This document shows, in pieces, positions 38,902 through 51,880 of a DNA stretch of 64,000 bases. The position numbers and the translations under genes were made by a program. Under the pieces are notes generated by a model, which was not told the origin of the DNA, ran no database searches, and worked only from the letters and a program-made list of their open reading frames with translations. Within the stretch, counting starts at the first letter, position 1, and every line of letters begins with the position of its first letter. Location of the stretch: contig CM075853.1 in NCBI GenBank assembly GCA_037975125.1, forward strand, positions 94,840,543 through 94,904,542. Reading direction: 5' to 3'. The DNA is from Latrodectus hesperus (lineage: Eukaryota > Arthropoda > Arachnida > Araneae > Theridiidae).

Positions 38902-40595
38902 GGTATAATAATAATTTATTAACTTTTTAATTTTATTTATAGAGGTATTGGAAATCTAAAAAAAGTTTTTTTTACTGACGAGCTCTGATTTGCTTTACTG
39001 CCTAATTTGGACATGTTTATAAGAAAGGAGAAATAAATAATTCGATATCTTTGTTTAAAGCATTGGAAAATAAGCACAATTTCCCATATGATACTCTGAA
39101 ACAGGGAGAACTACTTTTTATGAGTGCGCAGAGTACGTACTGCCACGAGAAATACTTAATGTGTAGAATACAAAAATAAAATGAGACATGAGCAATTATT
39201 CACACGAATTCTATTTAGCAAGCGGCAGTTTCTCTAAATTACAGACAGATAACACACTGATCACCTAGTGTACGAATATCTAGAAGAAGAAACTATAATG
39301 GCCACAGTTTTCCATGGCCTAATAGTAGGGTCACGATCTTTTGAGTGTGATATCTCGGATTTAAACTTAATCACTACTGAAATACGGGAGGTAAACTCCT
39401 ATTTTCCAACAGTAACTAGACTTTCTGCCTGCACATCTACTGGTACATGTGTGAGAATTTTCCTATTTCGTGATAAATACGATTTACATCTATAAAAAGG
39501 ATCTCGTGGAAGGCAAAATGTTTTAAATGTGCAAATGCCACACAATGGTCTTTGGTCTGCTTGTTTAACTGCGTTATTCTGCTTATTTTGCAGTGTTAAG
39601 TAGCGCAATTAATCAACTCTCCCAATTTTATTCCCGTTGAGCACAAATTGGATAACTTTCAAGAGGCATATTGTTTGTTTCCAACTCTCTCTCTCTAAAT
39701 CCTATATATATTCACAACTTTTTACTTGATCAATGGGTCACCTATGTAGCGCATGGAGGGAATATCAAATAGCATAATATGTCGCTGTAATGCTTGCATT
39801 GATACTCGAAATTGTCATATTCCTCACTAAAATTTTTTATTATCATTGAATGTTTAATTTGTTTGTGGAAAGTTTTGAGATTTTATATTACTTTCGATTC
39901 TACAAATAGATATATGTTAAACAATTTTTTGAAATTTTAAGTTTAAATTTTTAATTGAAATAATAGTATTACTTATAATTTTTACCGCAGTTTGCATACA
40001 TTTTGAGTCATCATTAATTACTCGTTTGCCCATTGTTTTGCCACTCTCGGGGTTAGAACTAAAATCGACTGCTCAAGAAGAATGAAATTTATTTACAGGA
40101 TATCGGTTTCCAGCTTAATTGGAACAGTTTGACTACGAAGATTTGATTACAGCATTTGTAATTTATTTAAAACATAATTAACTCTGGTTAAACATCTTGT
40201 AAACTTGTTAATTCCAAGTTGTAAAAGCTCTCTCTGGAACAATTCTCGCTTTAAGAACAGAAATGTATGTTTAATTTTAACTATCATGCATTATAATTTT
40301 GACTTCATTTGAGAGAAGTCTTAATTTTCCTTTTATGGAACTATTTTGAGACGATGTTAACTACATTATTTTATACTGTGTAAGTTTTTAAATGTTAAAA
40401 TGTAGAACATTTTATGCTTTCAAGTTTAATTCAAAATTTCATTGGAGATTATTTTAGTTTTTTTTCAAACCATATAAAATTTCTGGCAAAGTACGAATTT
40501 ATAATTTTTAAAATAAATATCATATAAATCATAGCGTATTAAAATTGAATTCACTTTATATAAGATGTCAATAAAAAATCTTATTCACTTTGTGA
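38902..40595. other. Intronic stretch, nothing recognised
   Basis: Open frames at 39268-39495 (plus) and 39399-39608 (minus) overlap on opposite strands and match no family I know. A short (ct)n occurs near 39690. Confidence 0.45.
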
Positions 40596-40599
40596 GTTG

Positions 40600-40765
40600 G
40601 AAACTGAAAAGTAAGGTCTTTGGCATCCAGTTCAATAATTCGTAGATTCAATTCTCACCTCTATTATAGATGTTTATAGTGATTCATAATGCATTAAAAA
40701 CCCTGGGAATTGTTCAAATTAGCACTAGTGCTCAAAAACATAACATTGTTGACAACCAAACCAAT
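40600..40765 (+). mobile_element. SINE, family B, old copy
   Basis: Diverged matches to family B include gattcaattctcacct (B-box region), agatgtttatagtgattc, a block like tagcactagtgctcaaaaac and the tail gacaaccaaaccaatc. Confidence 0.6.
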
Positions 40766-41544
40766 CATAAATACTTCACTTTTCTTTTTTAATAATTCGC
40801 GAAAAAGATGTTGATAACAAAACGAATATGCTCTCGAAATCTAATTAACGAATATGCTCTGAATCTATACGTGGCATTTAATTATCTACTTTATCATCCT
40901 ATTTAAACTACATTAAATCCCAAATTCTTTCAGCTGTAGGATGTAGCATGTTTATCATGTAGGGAATTTTCTCATACGTAACTTTTTACTTGCAAGTAAT
41001 TTGGAAATTATTAAAATTATGATATGCATTTAGATTTATTTTATTACTTAACAGTTCTCTCCTTTTTTCTTTTTAAATCACTTTCACAATTCCCTTATCT
41101 GAAGCACAAAAGGAGGAGGCTATTTACAAATATTATTTGCCATTGTAAAGAAGCTTAATCTGATAGGGTAGCTCTTGATCATTTAGTCAGTGTAATTCTA
41201 TCTATGAAGGATTTGACTTGGTCTAATATTTGGAAAAAGGAGAAGTATTTGCTAAGAAATCATTATTTTCGTGGAGAATTGTTTTTATTCTAAAATTGTG
41301 AGTTTTTAATTAAAAGTTAGCAGAGTAACATCTCGAAAAAGAAAATTACGTTCTTAAGAAAGAATTGAAATTATTTAATTTCGAAAATGTAAAGGCAAAT
41401 GGGATTTCAATTATGTCTTTTCCAGATATGGTTTTTTTACACGTAATTCTTTCAAAAACGTATAAATGAAATTTTGTTGAGATTAATAATTGAGTAAAAA
41501 AGATATTCCTATTTATCATTTAAAAATGGAAGTAAAAATCTTAC

Positions 41545-41756
41545 CTGAAGCCAGAACGATCCAGAAGCACCATCCGAAAGCAAAATGCAGAGAACCTCCT
41601 TCAAATGGAATAACGAGTGGCTTAGTGGGCAGTAGATAGGCATAAAGGGCATTAGTGAGAAGCATAAGGCCACCTGTCATTTGCATGGTATATGCACCAT
41701 ATCTGGGAACGGTGACCAGAAGGAGATTCATAAGAAGCCACAGGGAGAACGCCGCC
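41545..41756 (-). CDS. DUOXA: Dual oxidase maturation factor (DUOXA), internal exon encoding transmembrane segments
   Basis: This exon encodes about 70 residues of the membrane core of a DUOXA-family protein, which escorts the H2O2-producing dual oxidase from the ER to the plasma membrane. Visible are a hydrophobic helix (AAFSLWLLMNLLLVTVP), the RYGAYTM segment, a second helix (GGLMLLTNALYAYLLPT), a loop PLVIPFEGGSLHF, and the start of a third helix with FGWCFWIVLASG. The order and spacing match remembered animal DUOXA and fly mol/NIP proteins. On the minus strand the exon follows a clean acceptor (ttatatttcag) and ends at a gtaag donor. Its length of 212 nt gives phase 2 in and phase 1 out, which fits the 9006-9108 exon. 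The apparent Met about five codons before the exon is intronic. Strong family call, from memory rather than a search. Confidence 0.88.
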
Positions 41757-42404
41757 CTGAAATATAACATGAAACTATTCAGGAATTTGTTTTCGGAGTT
41801 TAGATAATATATAAAATCTTAGCTTATTTTAAAATGAATGAATTATGGATATAAAAAAGTACAAGATTATAGTGTCTATAAAAATTAGCAATAAATGACT
41901 TTTAAAAGAATTGGACATGGCGTTTTTGGCTATGTGTGCTTCAAGAACATTGTTTCTTATTAAGCAATATACAGAGGGATTTTTAAAGTAATTTAAAATT
42001 GACTTATTAACCAATTTATAAGTTTTATTATATCTAGCACATGATAGCCTATTCTGCTGATCAAAGTAGCTATATGCATCAAATACTCTTGTAATTTGTA
42101 GCCTAGTCAAAAGTAAAGTTTTGTACCTGCTATTACTTTCCTATCCAAAAATTCATACCATTCTAACCAAGTCTCATTAAATTTTAGGAACAGTTTGACG
42201 CCCATAGACAATTTCCCCGCGATTCTTCTCTAAGACTGATATCTAACCAATCACTTCTGAAAATGAGAATTATTCCTTTTCTCTTGAAGCTACCTTGTCC
42301 ATAATATTTTGCACACGAAATTTTATGTTTGATTAAACTGTGTTACAAAAAGTTTTTTAGTGTTTAATTTATCTAACTAAGGAGTTAGGAACAACTAACC
42401 ACCT

Positions 42405-42600
42405 CACATTTCAGAGCAACTGTCATGTGGTCAAATCGATACCTGAATCGATGTCAATATTTTTTAGAACTACATCAGCAGAAGGACATTAGATCCTATA
42501 GGTTATTCTAAAGTCCGCGGTACTCTCACAATGGATCAGGTCAATGGTCTTTGGCTGGATCAGGTATCGATCTTAATACCTGTTAGATTTGGAAGCAATT
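42405..42600 (-). mobile_element. SINE-like repeat, family C, diverged copy
   Basis: The minus strand has GATCGATACCTGATCCAGCC then AAAGACC, similar to the head at 62700-62945 (GATTCGATACCTTATCCAGG), and ends with TGACCACATGACAGTT and GTGAGGTGGTT, comparable to the family end (ACCTCGTCACCTGACCATGG). Confidence 0.5.
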
Positions 42601-43199
42601 TCAATTTCTGCTATTTATTTGATACCTGTGTGTCATCCGAAGACTGTATTTCTGAGAGATTATTATTAATATTTTCCCACTGAGAGTTGGAGTCATCATC
42701 TCCAATACAATTACGTGACATGGCTTGGAGACAGGAATTCCAGCTGAAGTAAAGATCGTTATTTGATCATAACATAAACATACGAGGCAGTTTTCAACAT
42801 TCAAGAATTTTTTTAGAAAAAAAATAGGAAGACTCAAACTTATCGCAATAATACATCTAATCTTGATTATAAGGATTTTTCATCTGAGTCAAATATCAAA
42901 ATGACAAATTTCCAAACACGGAACTGATGCTTTTTCCTATTAAACTATTGTGACTCCCTTTCAGTTTCTATTTCTCTCTACAACTTACCATTAACAGCAC
43001 AAATAACATATTTACAAATAGCCATCATATATTTTGTTATTAATTACACTTATCAATATCAAATACGTAAAATAAGCTTGCATGCTTTTTTAAATTATCA
43101 AAAAGGAATCCTTGATCTTAAATGCTTGAATATTCTATTTCAAGTTGTGAGGTAATTTAATTTAAATATTATCATATTGCTTGATTAGCGGAATAAAGG

Positions 43200-43800
43200 A
43201 AGAGAATTTCTACCATTTTTTTGTCCTTTTTTTAATCAATGTCTTTTATTCGAAGTGACGGCCTTTTCGTAATTATTCTTGATAATAGCTTTGTGAATCT
43301 TGGGAATTTGATTTCCGTATAATTATTTTCCATTAAAAAGCCTTGAATGGCATCGATGAAATGTAACATTTTTTTAATTCCTTTGACCTCGAATGCACGA
43401 GGAAACGGAATTGGATATTATACATTCCCAAAACGAAAGAAGCGATCTTTTTTATGTGGGGGAGGCTATTCATTATGACAGGTAAATGAAATTAATAGCA
43501 TCTGAACATGCAAGGGAATTGGAGATGGTTATTAATTGCTTTCTATCGGGAAGACGAGAAACAGTAATGAATTCTTTTCGAATTCTTAGAATGGGAAGGG
43601 TTTATTCCAATTTCGATTCCATAGAATTCGATCGAGCAAGTGTTGCGGTTTAAAAAATTCAATAGAGAGGCTGACCTTAGTCCGAAGCGGTCAACTTCCG
43701 CCAATTGGACATGCATCAGTGAATAAAGGTCGTCTTCATCAAACCATAGCTTATCGGAGGTGAAAAAAAAGGTATTAAAAGTAGCCTCGGAGAGTCTAAT
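43200..43800. other. GC-richer noncoding block
   Basis: This stretch is compositionally distinct from its surroundings, has unique-looking sequence without open frames, and contains motifs such as aattaatagc and ttaattg that could be homeodomain sites. It may be conserved noncoding DNA. Nothing specific can be assigned. Confidence 0.3.
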
Positions 43801-46800
43801 TCCTGATAATTTTCATGGCTGAAGGTTGTTTCCCTATACTGTAACACAATAACAAGAAAAATCCAGAATTTTTTTCTCTTAATCCATTTGTTTACAGAAA
43901 TGTAACATTTCCTCCATCTGATATATTTATCCTTTAATTAGTCAATATGGCACTGCAAAGTGGATAGGTTAACAAAAAGACAGCTGTAATCAGTGAAAGG
44001 TTTTTCATAACATCTATAGTAAAATTTTGATTCATAAATAATGAACTATAGTCCCTTATCATAATAGAGTCTATCTGGTTAATTCCTAACTTTCACTCCA
44101 ACATATGAAAATACAGAGGGAAAATGCCAACATCCAGTTCCTGTGTTCAACTGAGTCAATCTTCTGCTCCGATGAGCGTGATTTCTACCATTAGGTCACA
44201 ATCTGCTTACAATTAGCCATTAGCTGATTTCAATCATATTCATTGACTGAAATCAAAAAACGTTTTAAAAGGTAATTTATACTATAAATTTAACTCCTCT
44301 TACAGCAGAGTCTGATAGATATTGGTTAATAATAATATGAACACAATCAGAGTATTATCTTTTAGTAAATGTTTTTCGCAGACATTAAATTCTAATTAAG
44401 TGTTGAAAAAGAGGAAATCCGTAAAACGAACTAAAAGTTCTCATATTCATACGATAGTTTATACGACATTCAGTTCAAAGCCATACGACAGCTCCTGCTC
44501 TGTTTGATTAATTATAAGATATATTAATGGAAAATATTACTTAATTATTAATGGAAAATATGACAATATTTGAAGCCTCGATAACATTTTGAGCAGGATT
44601 TATTAAAATACATCAATGACATACACTTTTGAAAGCGAGATTTTTCTAATGTTAGAATTATCTCACCATTTTGTAGCAGAAAGATATAACCTTCTTTATA
44701 AGCTTAATGAAATAATTTTTAGAAATTTTAATGTTAATCAGTAATATTTTTAATATTATCTTTAATATACTTTTAATATTAATTAAAGGATTTAAAATTA
44801 TATTTTGTAGAGTATAAAATTATGTATGGCAATACCCATTCATTCATTTGAAATTTTATGTAAGAGTAAGAAAAAATCCTCATATCACTCTCTGATGAAT
44901 TTGTTTCCAGCTGCTGCTTCAACCGATCGAAGCAGCACCACTCCGCCGAATAAATTTTAAATAAGTTTATATGACAAGATCAACTCCCAAGTTGGCGATT
45001 CTCATCTTTTAAGATTTTGATAGTATAAGTAGCTTGGTTAATTGGTTTCGTTCGCACGTCCTACTACATTTATTTTATTAACATGAAAGTCCATTCGATG
45101 GGGATATACGGTTAAATATGGATTCCCAATCATTACATACTTCCACGGTTGAAATGAGAATCCAATTAATCAAATGTTGAATTGAAGGCTGCAATGTTAA
45201 CTATTCATTTGTAAGCTTAGCGACACAATTAGCAGAGAATTTTAAGCAATTTTAAAGTTCAAATATATCTAAACTTTTGAAACAGTAAAGTTTTCAAGTA
45301 AGTGACGATCTATTGTAATTTATTTAAAAAAGTTATTCAAATGAAATAAGTAGCAAAAAGCTAATGATTTCTTTCATTGAGGAAATTTGTTTAACTCAGT
45401 TAAACCAAGAATAATTCTTAAAGTAGTGAAACCATGTCGGTTATGAGTTGAAGGCTATTTTAAGACATTTTGAACTTTCACAGCATAATCTTGTGGACAT
45501 TGAAAATATCGTAGTTGTATATCATAACAAGAGCCATTATATCGCAAAGAAGGATACCAGAAAAACTATCAAGACAAAAAATATGCATTTATAAGTTAGA
45601 AATTCTCGTTCATCAGTTATTGCCAGTAACGTACCTGAAATTTCCATCCTACCCATACTCCAATACCATATTCTTAACAAAGTATTTTGAAAAGCATTTC
45701 TAAATACATTTGACAGCACGTAAAGGATTGCTTAGCAATTGGAAGCTTTTAAAGCATCTATTGTGAATTTAACCTTTCACAGGCGTATATTTTTTTATTA
45801 GAGAGCATTAAAATATTGAAAAAAAGTAAAAGAAAATGCTCAAGTACCCACCCTGTTACTTATTTCTCCAGAAATCAAAATTGCTAGATTCAACATTATT
45901 GTGGTTAGAATCATGCATAGGACCTCTATTGCGAAGAAATCATATCTATTATTAGGTCACAATAAATCACAGTGAAAGGCATATCAAAACTTGTTAAATG
46001 ACTTCCAAATATAAACAGCAAAAACATCAAGATATAAGAATTGAAACTTTTTAAGAATATGAGTAGATCATTTCATATATTTATTTCTAAACTGACAAAA
46101 CTTAAGAATCCAGGCTTAACAAATCAGCAAATTAAGAATTGTGTACTAACGAAGCCAGTCCAGAACACTTACTGAACTGCATTGGCTTTTCAAAGCGTGA
46201 ACTCTTATATAGCCCTGGAGCTGTCCTCGATTCTTTGAAGGCGAAGGATGTCATGGACCTGGTTTGATTCAGACCAGGGGATAAGAAAGAAAAAGAATTG
46301 TTTAAAAGTGATCTGTCATTAGTAATCATGGTTCAGCTATCAAAAATGAATCAAATTACGTTTTCAAAGTACTTATTTGTTTGAAGGGGAATATTAAGCT
46401 GCTGAATTTTTATTATCTTCAAACGACAATTTTTGCATTGCATCCCTTAAGTAGTACAAATTACTTCAATTTACTATCAAGTTCTCAGTAGAATTTTAAG
46501 AAGTGTTTATGTTTTTAATAAAATTTATTCGTTCAACGGTTTTCTGAGAACAGTTTAGAATAGTGCATCATTGAAACTTATATTGCATGTATCAGTCTGT
46601 AGGGGAATCACTTTCTTATTAGGTTTAAGATGCATCAAATGGTTTCGCTGTTATTATTTTAGGTAATGGAAATACCAATACATATTACTCGTAAGGAAAG
46701 ATATTTGTAAGTACAACACATGATATATTCTCTTATTTAAACTGAATTCTAGTATTTTCATGTGAACATTTAAGCACCCTTTCGCTTAATGCAAATGAGA

Positions 46801-47640
46801 AAATGAGAGATTTTCAAATACTTTTCATGAGACAGTTGCTCGAACATAAATAAATGCGGTAATATGTGAATACTATAGCATATACAGCTAGTATACAAAG
46901 ATTAGTGTTACTTAAAAAATTAATAAAGATTACTTCAGTTAATAAATTAACTATCCCATTCATTCGGTTTCATATGGTTCATACTAAACAAAGTATTTTG
47001 AAAAGCATATGAGTCATTCAGTCACATAGTGTATGCTCTTAATATCTGTTTCCATAAAGGAAATTGTAAATTGAACGCTGATTTTCGGAAAGAAAAATAG
47101 TTTATTTTTCAAGAAATTTTTATGTCTCACATTTTTTCTTATTTTGGTATTTAGATCTATACATCTGATAAACGCATTTTCAGTAAATTTGGTAATTACT
47201 GAAAATATTTCTTTAAAAAAATGGAAGGAATAATGTTTTCTTGTTCTAGATATTGATGTCACAACTTTAGGATATTTGAGATAGGACGTGATTTCACGTA
47301 GAACAGGTTCATAAAGTAGATACTGCACTCAGGTTCCTTAATTGATTTGCAATTGAATGAAAAAGTGAATGGCAAATATGCCTCATTCATTTAGTATTTC
47401 TTCAATTTCCTTATTTACTTTGGCCATTTCTGTCAGTCGTTAAGACTTATTTCTTTTTAATTTCTGTTTTGTAAACTATCTTAATAATCTTCTTTTGTAT
47501 CCATCTATTCCAATATGATTGATAAATGATGAGTCATTTCATACATTATATTCAGCTTGATTGATGTTTCCTTAAAATGTGTAAGCCATTTTCGCATGAC
47601 TCAATTTAAGCTTACGGTGTAATTACAGCATTTATTTATT
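43801..47640. other. Noncoding stretch, nothing recognised
   Basis: Several short opposite-strand open frames overlap here (45515-45719, 46132-46329, 47014-47328) without family resemblance or splice context. I see no repeats of note. Confidence 0.5.
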
Positions 47641-47679
47641 GCATTAAATTTTTCCTGTACATAATATCAGTTGATTTCC

Positions 47680-48480
47680 TCCAAAGTTATTCCCTTTAAA
47701 AACTCGTCCGATTGAGCAATTTCAAATCGAAAGCAATCTATTCGAAATTACCAATTTATAGCCTACTAATTCTTGTCCATTACAGAGCGACCTTAACATC
47801 CATTTTCGAAAGTAGAATTACAAACTGTAGACGGCGGCCTTCAATCAAAATTCCTTAAGAGAAAGTTATTGTTTAGTTTTCCTACGTGAATTTATTCCCC
47901 GTTTACTTTCTGCGGAAACGAAAACGGATTAATCTCTTTACAAACATCATTTATGTCATGTAAATAATACTATCCCATGTTCCTTTTCAAATTCAAAACA
48001 ACAGATCCTCATCCCCCATTGGTCCTTGCCATTAATCGCTTGTTTCTGAAAGTCGTTCGACTAAACGGGAATGCCATTAAGACAAAAGACTTTTTTCGAA
48101 CAAAGTGGTCCAGCTGTCTGCTTTTCACGTGACCTCAGGAATGGCCTTGTGAAAGTAGATACTTCCCGCAACAGACGACGAAGCGTCCTTCTGAAAAGGA
48201 CGAAGGCCGCCAGGACTAACAGTGAAAAAGAAAAGACGTAACGTCCAAGCGTTTCTTTTGTTTTCGGCAATGGAGGACCCGTGCGGCATGTTTTTTTCCG
48301 AATCATAAACATGATAGGTCATTATAATTTTTTTCTTATAAATTTAATCCGACTTATCGATGGCCATTTCCTAAATAATGTTTATTTTGCTATGTTCTAA
48401 GGGTCAATAATTTGTTGTTTATTGATGGTGAGTTGTCTTGACGGTGACAGTAACGACGTGCGTTAGTCCGGCCTTAAGAT
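47680..48480. other. GC-richer block with an unassigned minus-strand open frame
   Basis: Base composition rises clearly between 47680 and 48480. A minus frame at 48061-48312 (83 codons, MFMIRKKTCRTGPPLPKTKE onward, with FSFSLLVLAAFVLF) is rich in Arg and overlaps a second minus frame, so it is probably fortuitous. The block could be an enhancer or an untranslated exon. Confidence 0.3.
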
Positions 48481-48776
48481 GTTTATGGAGATTTCCCACA
48501 AAGATAAATTCTATTTAAATTTTGAATGAATTGTTATAAAATGAAACCACGTTTTATTATGGAGCTCTAACTCAGTTTCTTACTATTAAGATTTATGATT
48601 TTTTTCCGGAAGTCTATATTTTAAACTCGATTATTACTCCTGCAAGCCAAATTTTTCGTGTTAAAGAAAATAAAGATACTAAGAGAATATATCTTTAAAA
48701 ACAATATGAATTTATTCCATATATGTAGGAATACATTCAATAATAAAATTAATAATTTTCTTAAGATTTGTAAGGA

Positions 48777-48796
48777 TATATATATATATATATACA
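48777..48796. repeat. Short (TA)n tract
   Basis: About ten TA units within a plus-strand AT-rich open frame. Confidence 0.8.
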
Positions 48797-50144
48797 ATCG
48801 TTTACATACTCTTCACTACTTACTATTTACATCTTCACATACTCTTTACCGTCTGTTTACCAATACATTGGTTCGCCTTTCACTTCGGTCAAGGATATAT
48901 GATCTGATACAGAATCTAATATGTCTAACATAAGTTCATAAAATGACTAAGAAAAGAATAATTTTTATCGACACATTCGTTTCAATGCTTCGCTACCATT
49001 TCTGTACTTTCGTTAAACGACGATTTATTTTTGGCCTCAAAAAGATTTAATTTCGACAACCATGTCTTCATTAGATTTAAATCCTATTTCTTGCATAACT
49101 CTTTTTATGTTTATATGTAGGTAATAGCCGCTAGATCCGGAGACTACTGGGAATGAGGTAGCAATATAAAGAGCAATTCTTGCGGATTTATTATTGTTGC
49201 GATCGACTTATAAAGTAACACCATATATTGTTGATAGAGCAATCTCTTTCTTCATTTTGTGTCATTGATTTGCATTCTTCTTTCAAGTGCTAGAAAAATA
49301 CCATATAAGCTTCAGTATTGATGTTTCTTCTTTACTCATTATTATTAGGAATCACAATAGAAACAGCAATTGCATAGACTTGCATGAAATTTTAAGTAAG
49401 ATTCTTCATTTATTGTTAATATTCATAGATAAACATATATTAAAATAATAAAATTTCAAATCTCGAGAAATCATTTATAATCTTTTCTATTTAAGCACAA
49501 TTATTGTACTGAAATAGAAATTTTAAAAATAAGAAAAAATGATACACTTGCTTTCAACTTTCTAATTGGTCTTAATCTAATAGTCAACTCGGGTAAGTAT
49601 TAAGTCAGTATTCTAAATTTATTACATGCTTTGCTTTCATGTAAAAAAAGTTGCTTTTATTCATGAAATTCAAATTTTAGTAATTTGGTTCATTTCTATC
49701 ATACAATAACAACAACAGGTTTTATATAATTGAACAGGAAGGCTCTTTGCTTAAAGGTATCTTATAAAACCAGAATCATAAAATTTTGAAAACATTATAC
49801 ACAAAATTTATTACATTTACATGCAAAAATTTATAGAAAATTGTATGGAAATTCACATATAAAACTTAATAAGTGTATACAGATTCTTCTACGTGTATAC
49901 AGCTTTTTCTATGGTGTGCACAAATTTTACTAGCAATGGTTAAAAGAATAACTATTGAACATTGCGACATTCTAGCTACCCATTACACAATCTAAATTAT
50001 TTGGAATATTTCTGTAATAGGTTTAGTTTTAATAAAACTATATTTGATAAAAATATTTCCAATTAAACTCCATATTGGGTATATTTATTTACAAGAAGGA
50101 TCATAATAGTTTGGTCAGTAAAATCTTTGTTATTTTCCCCCAAG

Positions 50145-50320
50145 GCATGGCCAGATGGCAGCTGAATAATTAGTGCTCTGTCTATTGAACAGAAAGTTCA
50201 ATAGACTGATAGTTCGATTTAAACCTTGGGTGTAGATGTTTGTAGTGGTTCAGAATCTATTAAAAGCCGTAAATGCAAGTGACATTTACCATTGTGTGCA
50301 AAAATAAATAAATAAATATA
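50145..50320 (+). mobile_element. SINE, family B, diverged copy
   Basis: It matches the intact copy at 32477 through ggcagctgaataattagtgc (A-box region), agttcgatttaaacc (B-box region), ttgggtgtagatgtttgtag, tggttcagaatc and ccattgtgtgcaaaaa, and ends in an (aaat)n tail. An internal duplication around gttcaatagact is visible. Confidence 0.75.
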
Positions 50321-51880
50321 AAAAATAAATAAAAAAAGATCGTAAAGTGACAATTTCAACAATTCTCTGAAAAACAACACAAATAATTACAAAATTTCTA
50401 CATATTATTTTCTTCTATGAATATTGTGGGTTTGTTATTCTATTGATAAGGATGATTTATTGTAAATATTGAGCCAGTATTCTAAATTTATTACACTTAT
50501 AAGTTTCTGTTATATTACTTGTCTTCATTTTATAATAATGGCTGTATTTTTAATTTAAAAAATGAATGTCATAAAAAAGTCGAGTACTTTTTAAACCGCA
50601 TGAAATTGAAATACCAACAAGTTTTAAAATTTTCAAATTTTATTCATGATTAATTCTCCCAAATGACCAGATAACAATTTCTTAACTCTTTCCTTTTACA
50701 TCTTTTTGACGTTGCTGTGGGTGTTCCTTAGAACATAAATTTCTTCACTGTAGTATTTGAAAGATAGAAGCAAATAGGATGCCTTATGACGATAGTTGTT
50801 TTTAAGATCCACCGAGCAATGCCTACCGAAATGACTTTCAATGTGTCACAATATAATATAAAAATCAAAAGTTATAAATTTACTTCGACAGACATGCCTG
50901 CAGAAACTGGAAAAGCAATACTTGTCTCCCATTTCACAGGCAGTGGTTGGTACTCCCTCTGCAATAGTCTGGTGCTACCACTAACATAGTTTGCTACCAT
51001 GGTAGTAATGGAAATGTAATTCTCAACATCATTAAGATGAATAATCATCTACTCTTGTTGTGATATCCTTATAAGTAGTGCGATAAAATTTTCTTGATCA
51101 ACTCTGAGACATAAGTGTTAAGAAAACCTATACATGTTACTTATTTCTGCGCTTGATGTTTTTGCTTGTAGTGTGAAAAGAAGGGAATGCGTGGTTAAGA
51201 TATCATTATTTGACTATGATAATAACCTGTTTCTCACTACTTGATATTTGTTTTAATACTTGACAAGTTAAACAATTTTGGTACAGGTCATAGTTTTTTT
51301 CATTATTACGCATGTATTGTATTACAAATATAATTTTTCTGAAGCTCCTTATGACTTAGTCATGATGCTGTGTATTTTAGAGTATAAGATCTTATATTCA
51401 ATCGTAACTCGTTTTAAAACATTGGGGGACTGTTATCTCTTTTATGCTTCAACGTCAATCGGGAGGAAATACTTGTAAGTTTACTATTATTTTCTTGGTG
51501 TTTTCCCTAGTGAGATATATGAATAATGCCTTCTATCAACGAAAAATTTTCCAGGAAAAAAACGCTGCTGTGTGGAATTGTCTAAAATCAGTTTTCGGTT
51601 GCCTAATTGTTTTCTCAGTGATGTAAAGAAAAAACTGGCTTAAAACTTGTTTGCAAGTTTCAGTAAATGTAGTTTGTAAGTGCATAATAAATTTGCAAGA
51701 AAAAAAATGGTCAAAAGTTTTCATTCACCATGGTAAGAAGAGCTGCCAAAATATTCCACTTCTAAAATATTATTATTTTCAAATTCTTTTCTTTATCTGA
51801 ACGTAGATTTCTATAAACGGTTCTAAGCAATAGATAATGAAGAATTTTTGCCTACATTGCGGAAAATAGGCGAGCATCTT
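50321..51880. other. AT-rich stretch, nothing recognised
   Basis: Short open frames at 50786-50989, 51278-51478 and 51444-51724 show no family features. Confidence 0.45.

Noticed and set aside
41757..41770. Met start of an 84-residue protein at the DUOXA exon
   Set aside because: The Met and next residues lie upstream of a clean tttcag acceptor, so they are intronic; the exon starts in mid-codon.
45515..45719. Overlapping 60-residue frames on both strands, one with WYWSMGRMEI
   Set aside because: Tested as a possible DUOXA extracellular-loop exon; neither splice phase nor conserved residues fit.
48061..48322. Overlapping Arg-rich minus-strand frames
   Set aside because: Two overlapping frames in a GC-richer patch with no family resemblance, splice context or DUOXA similarity.
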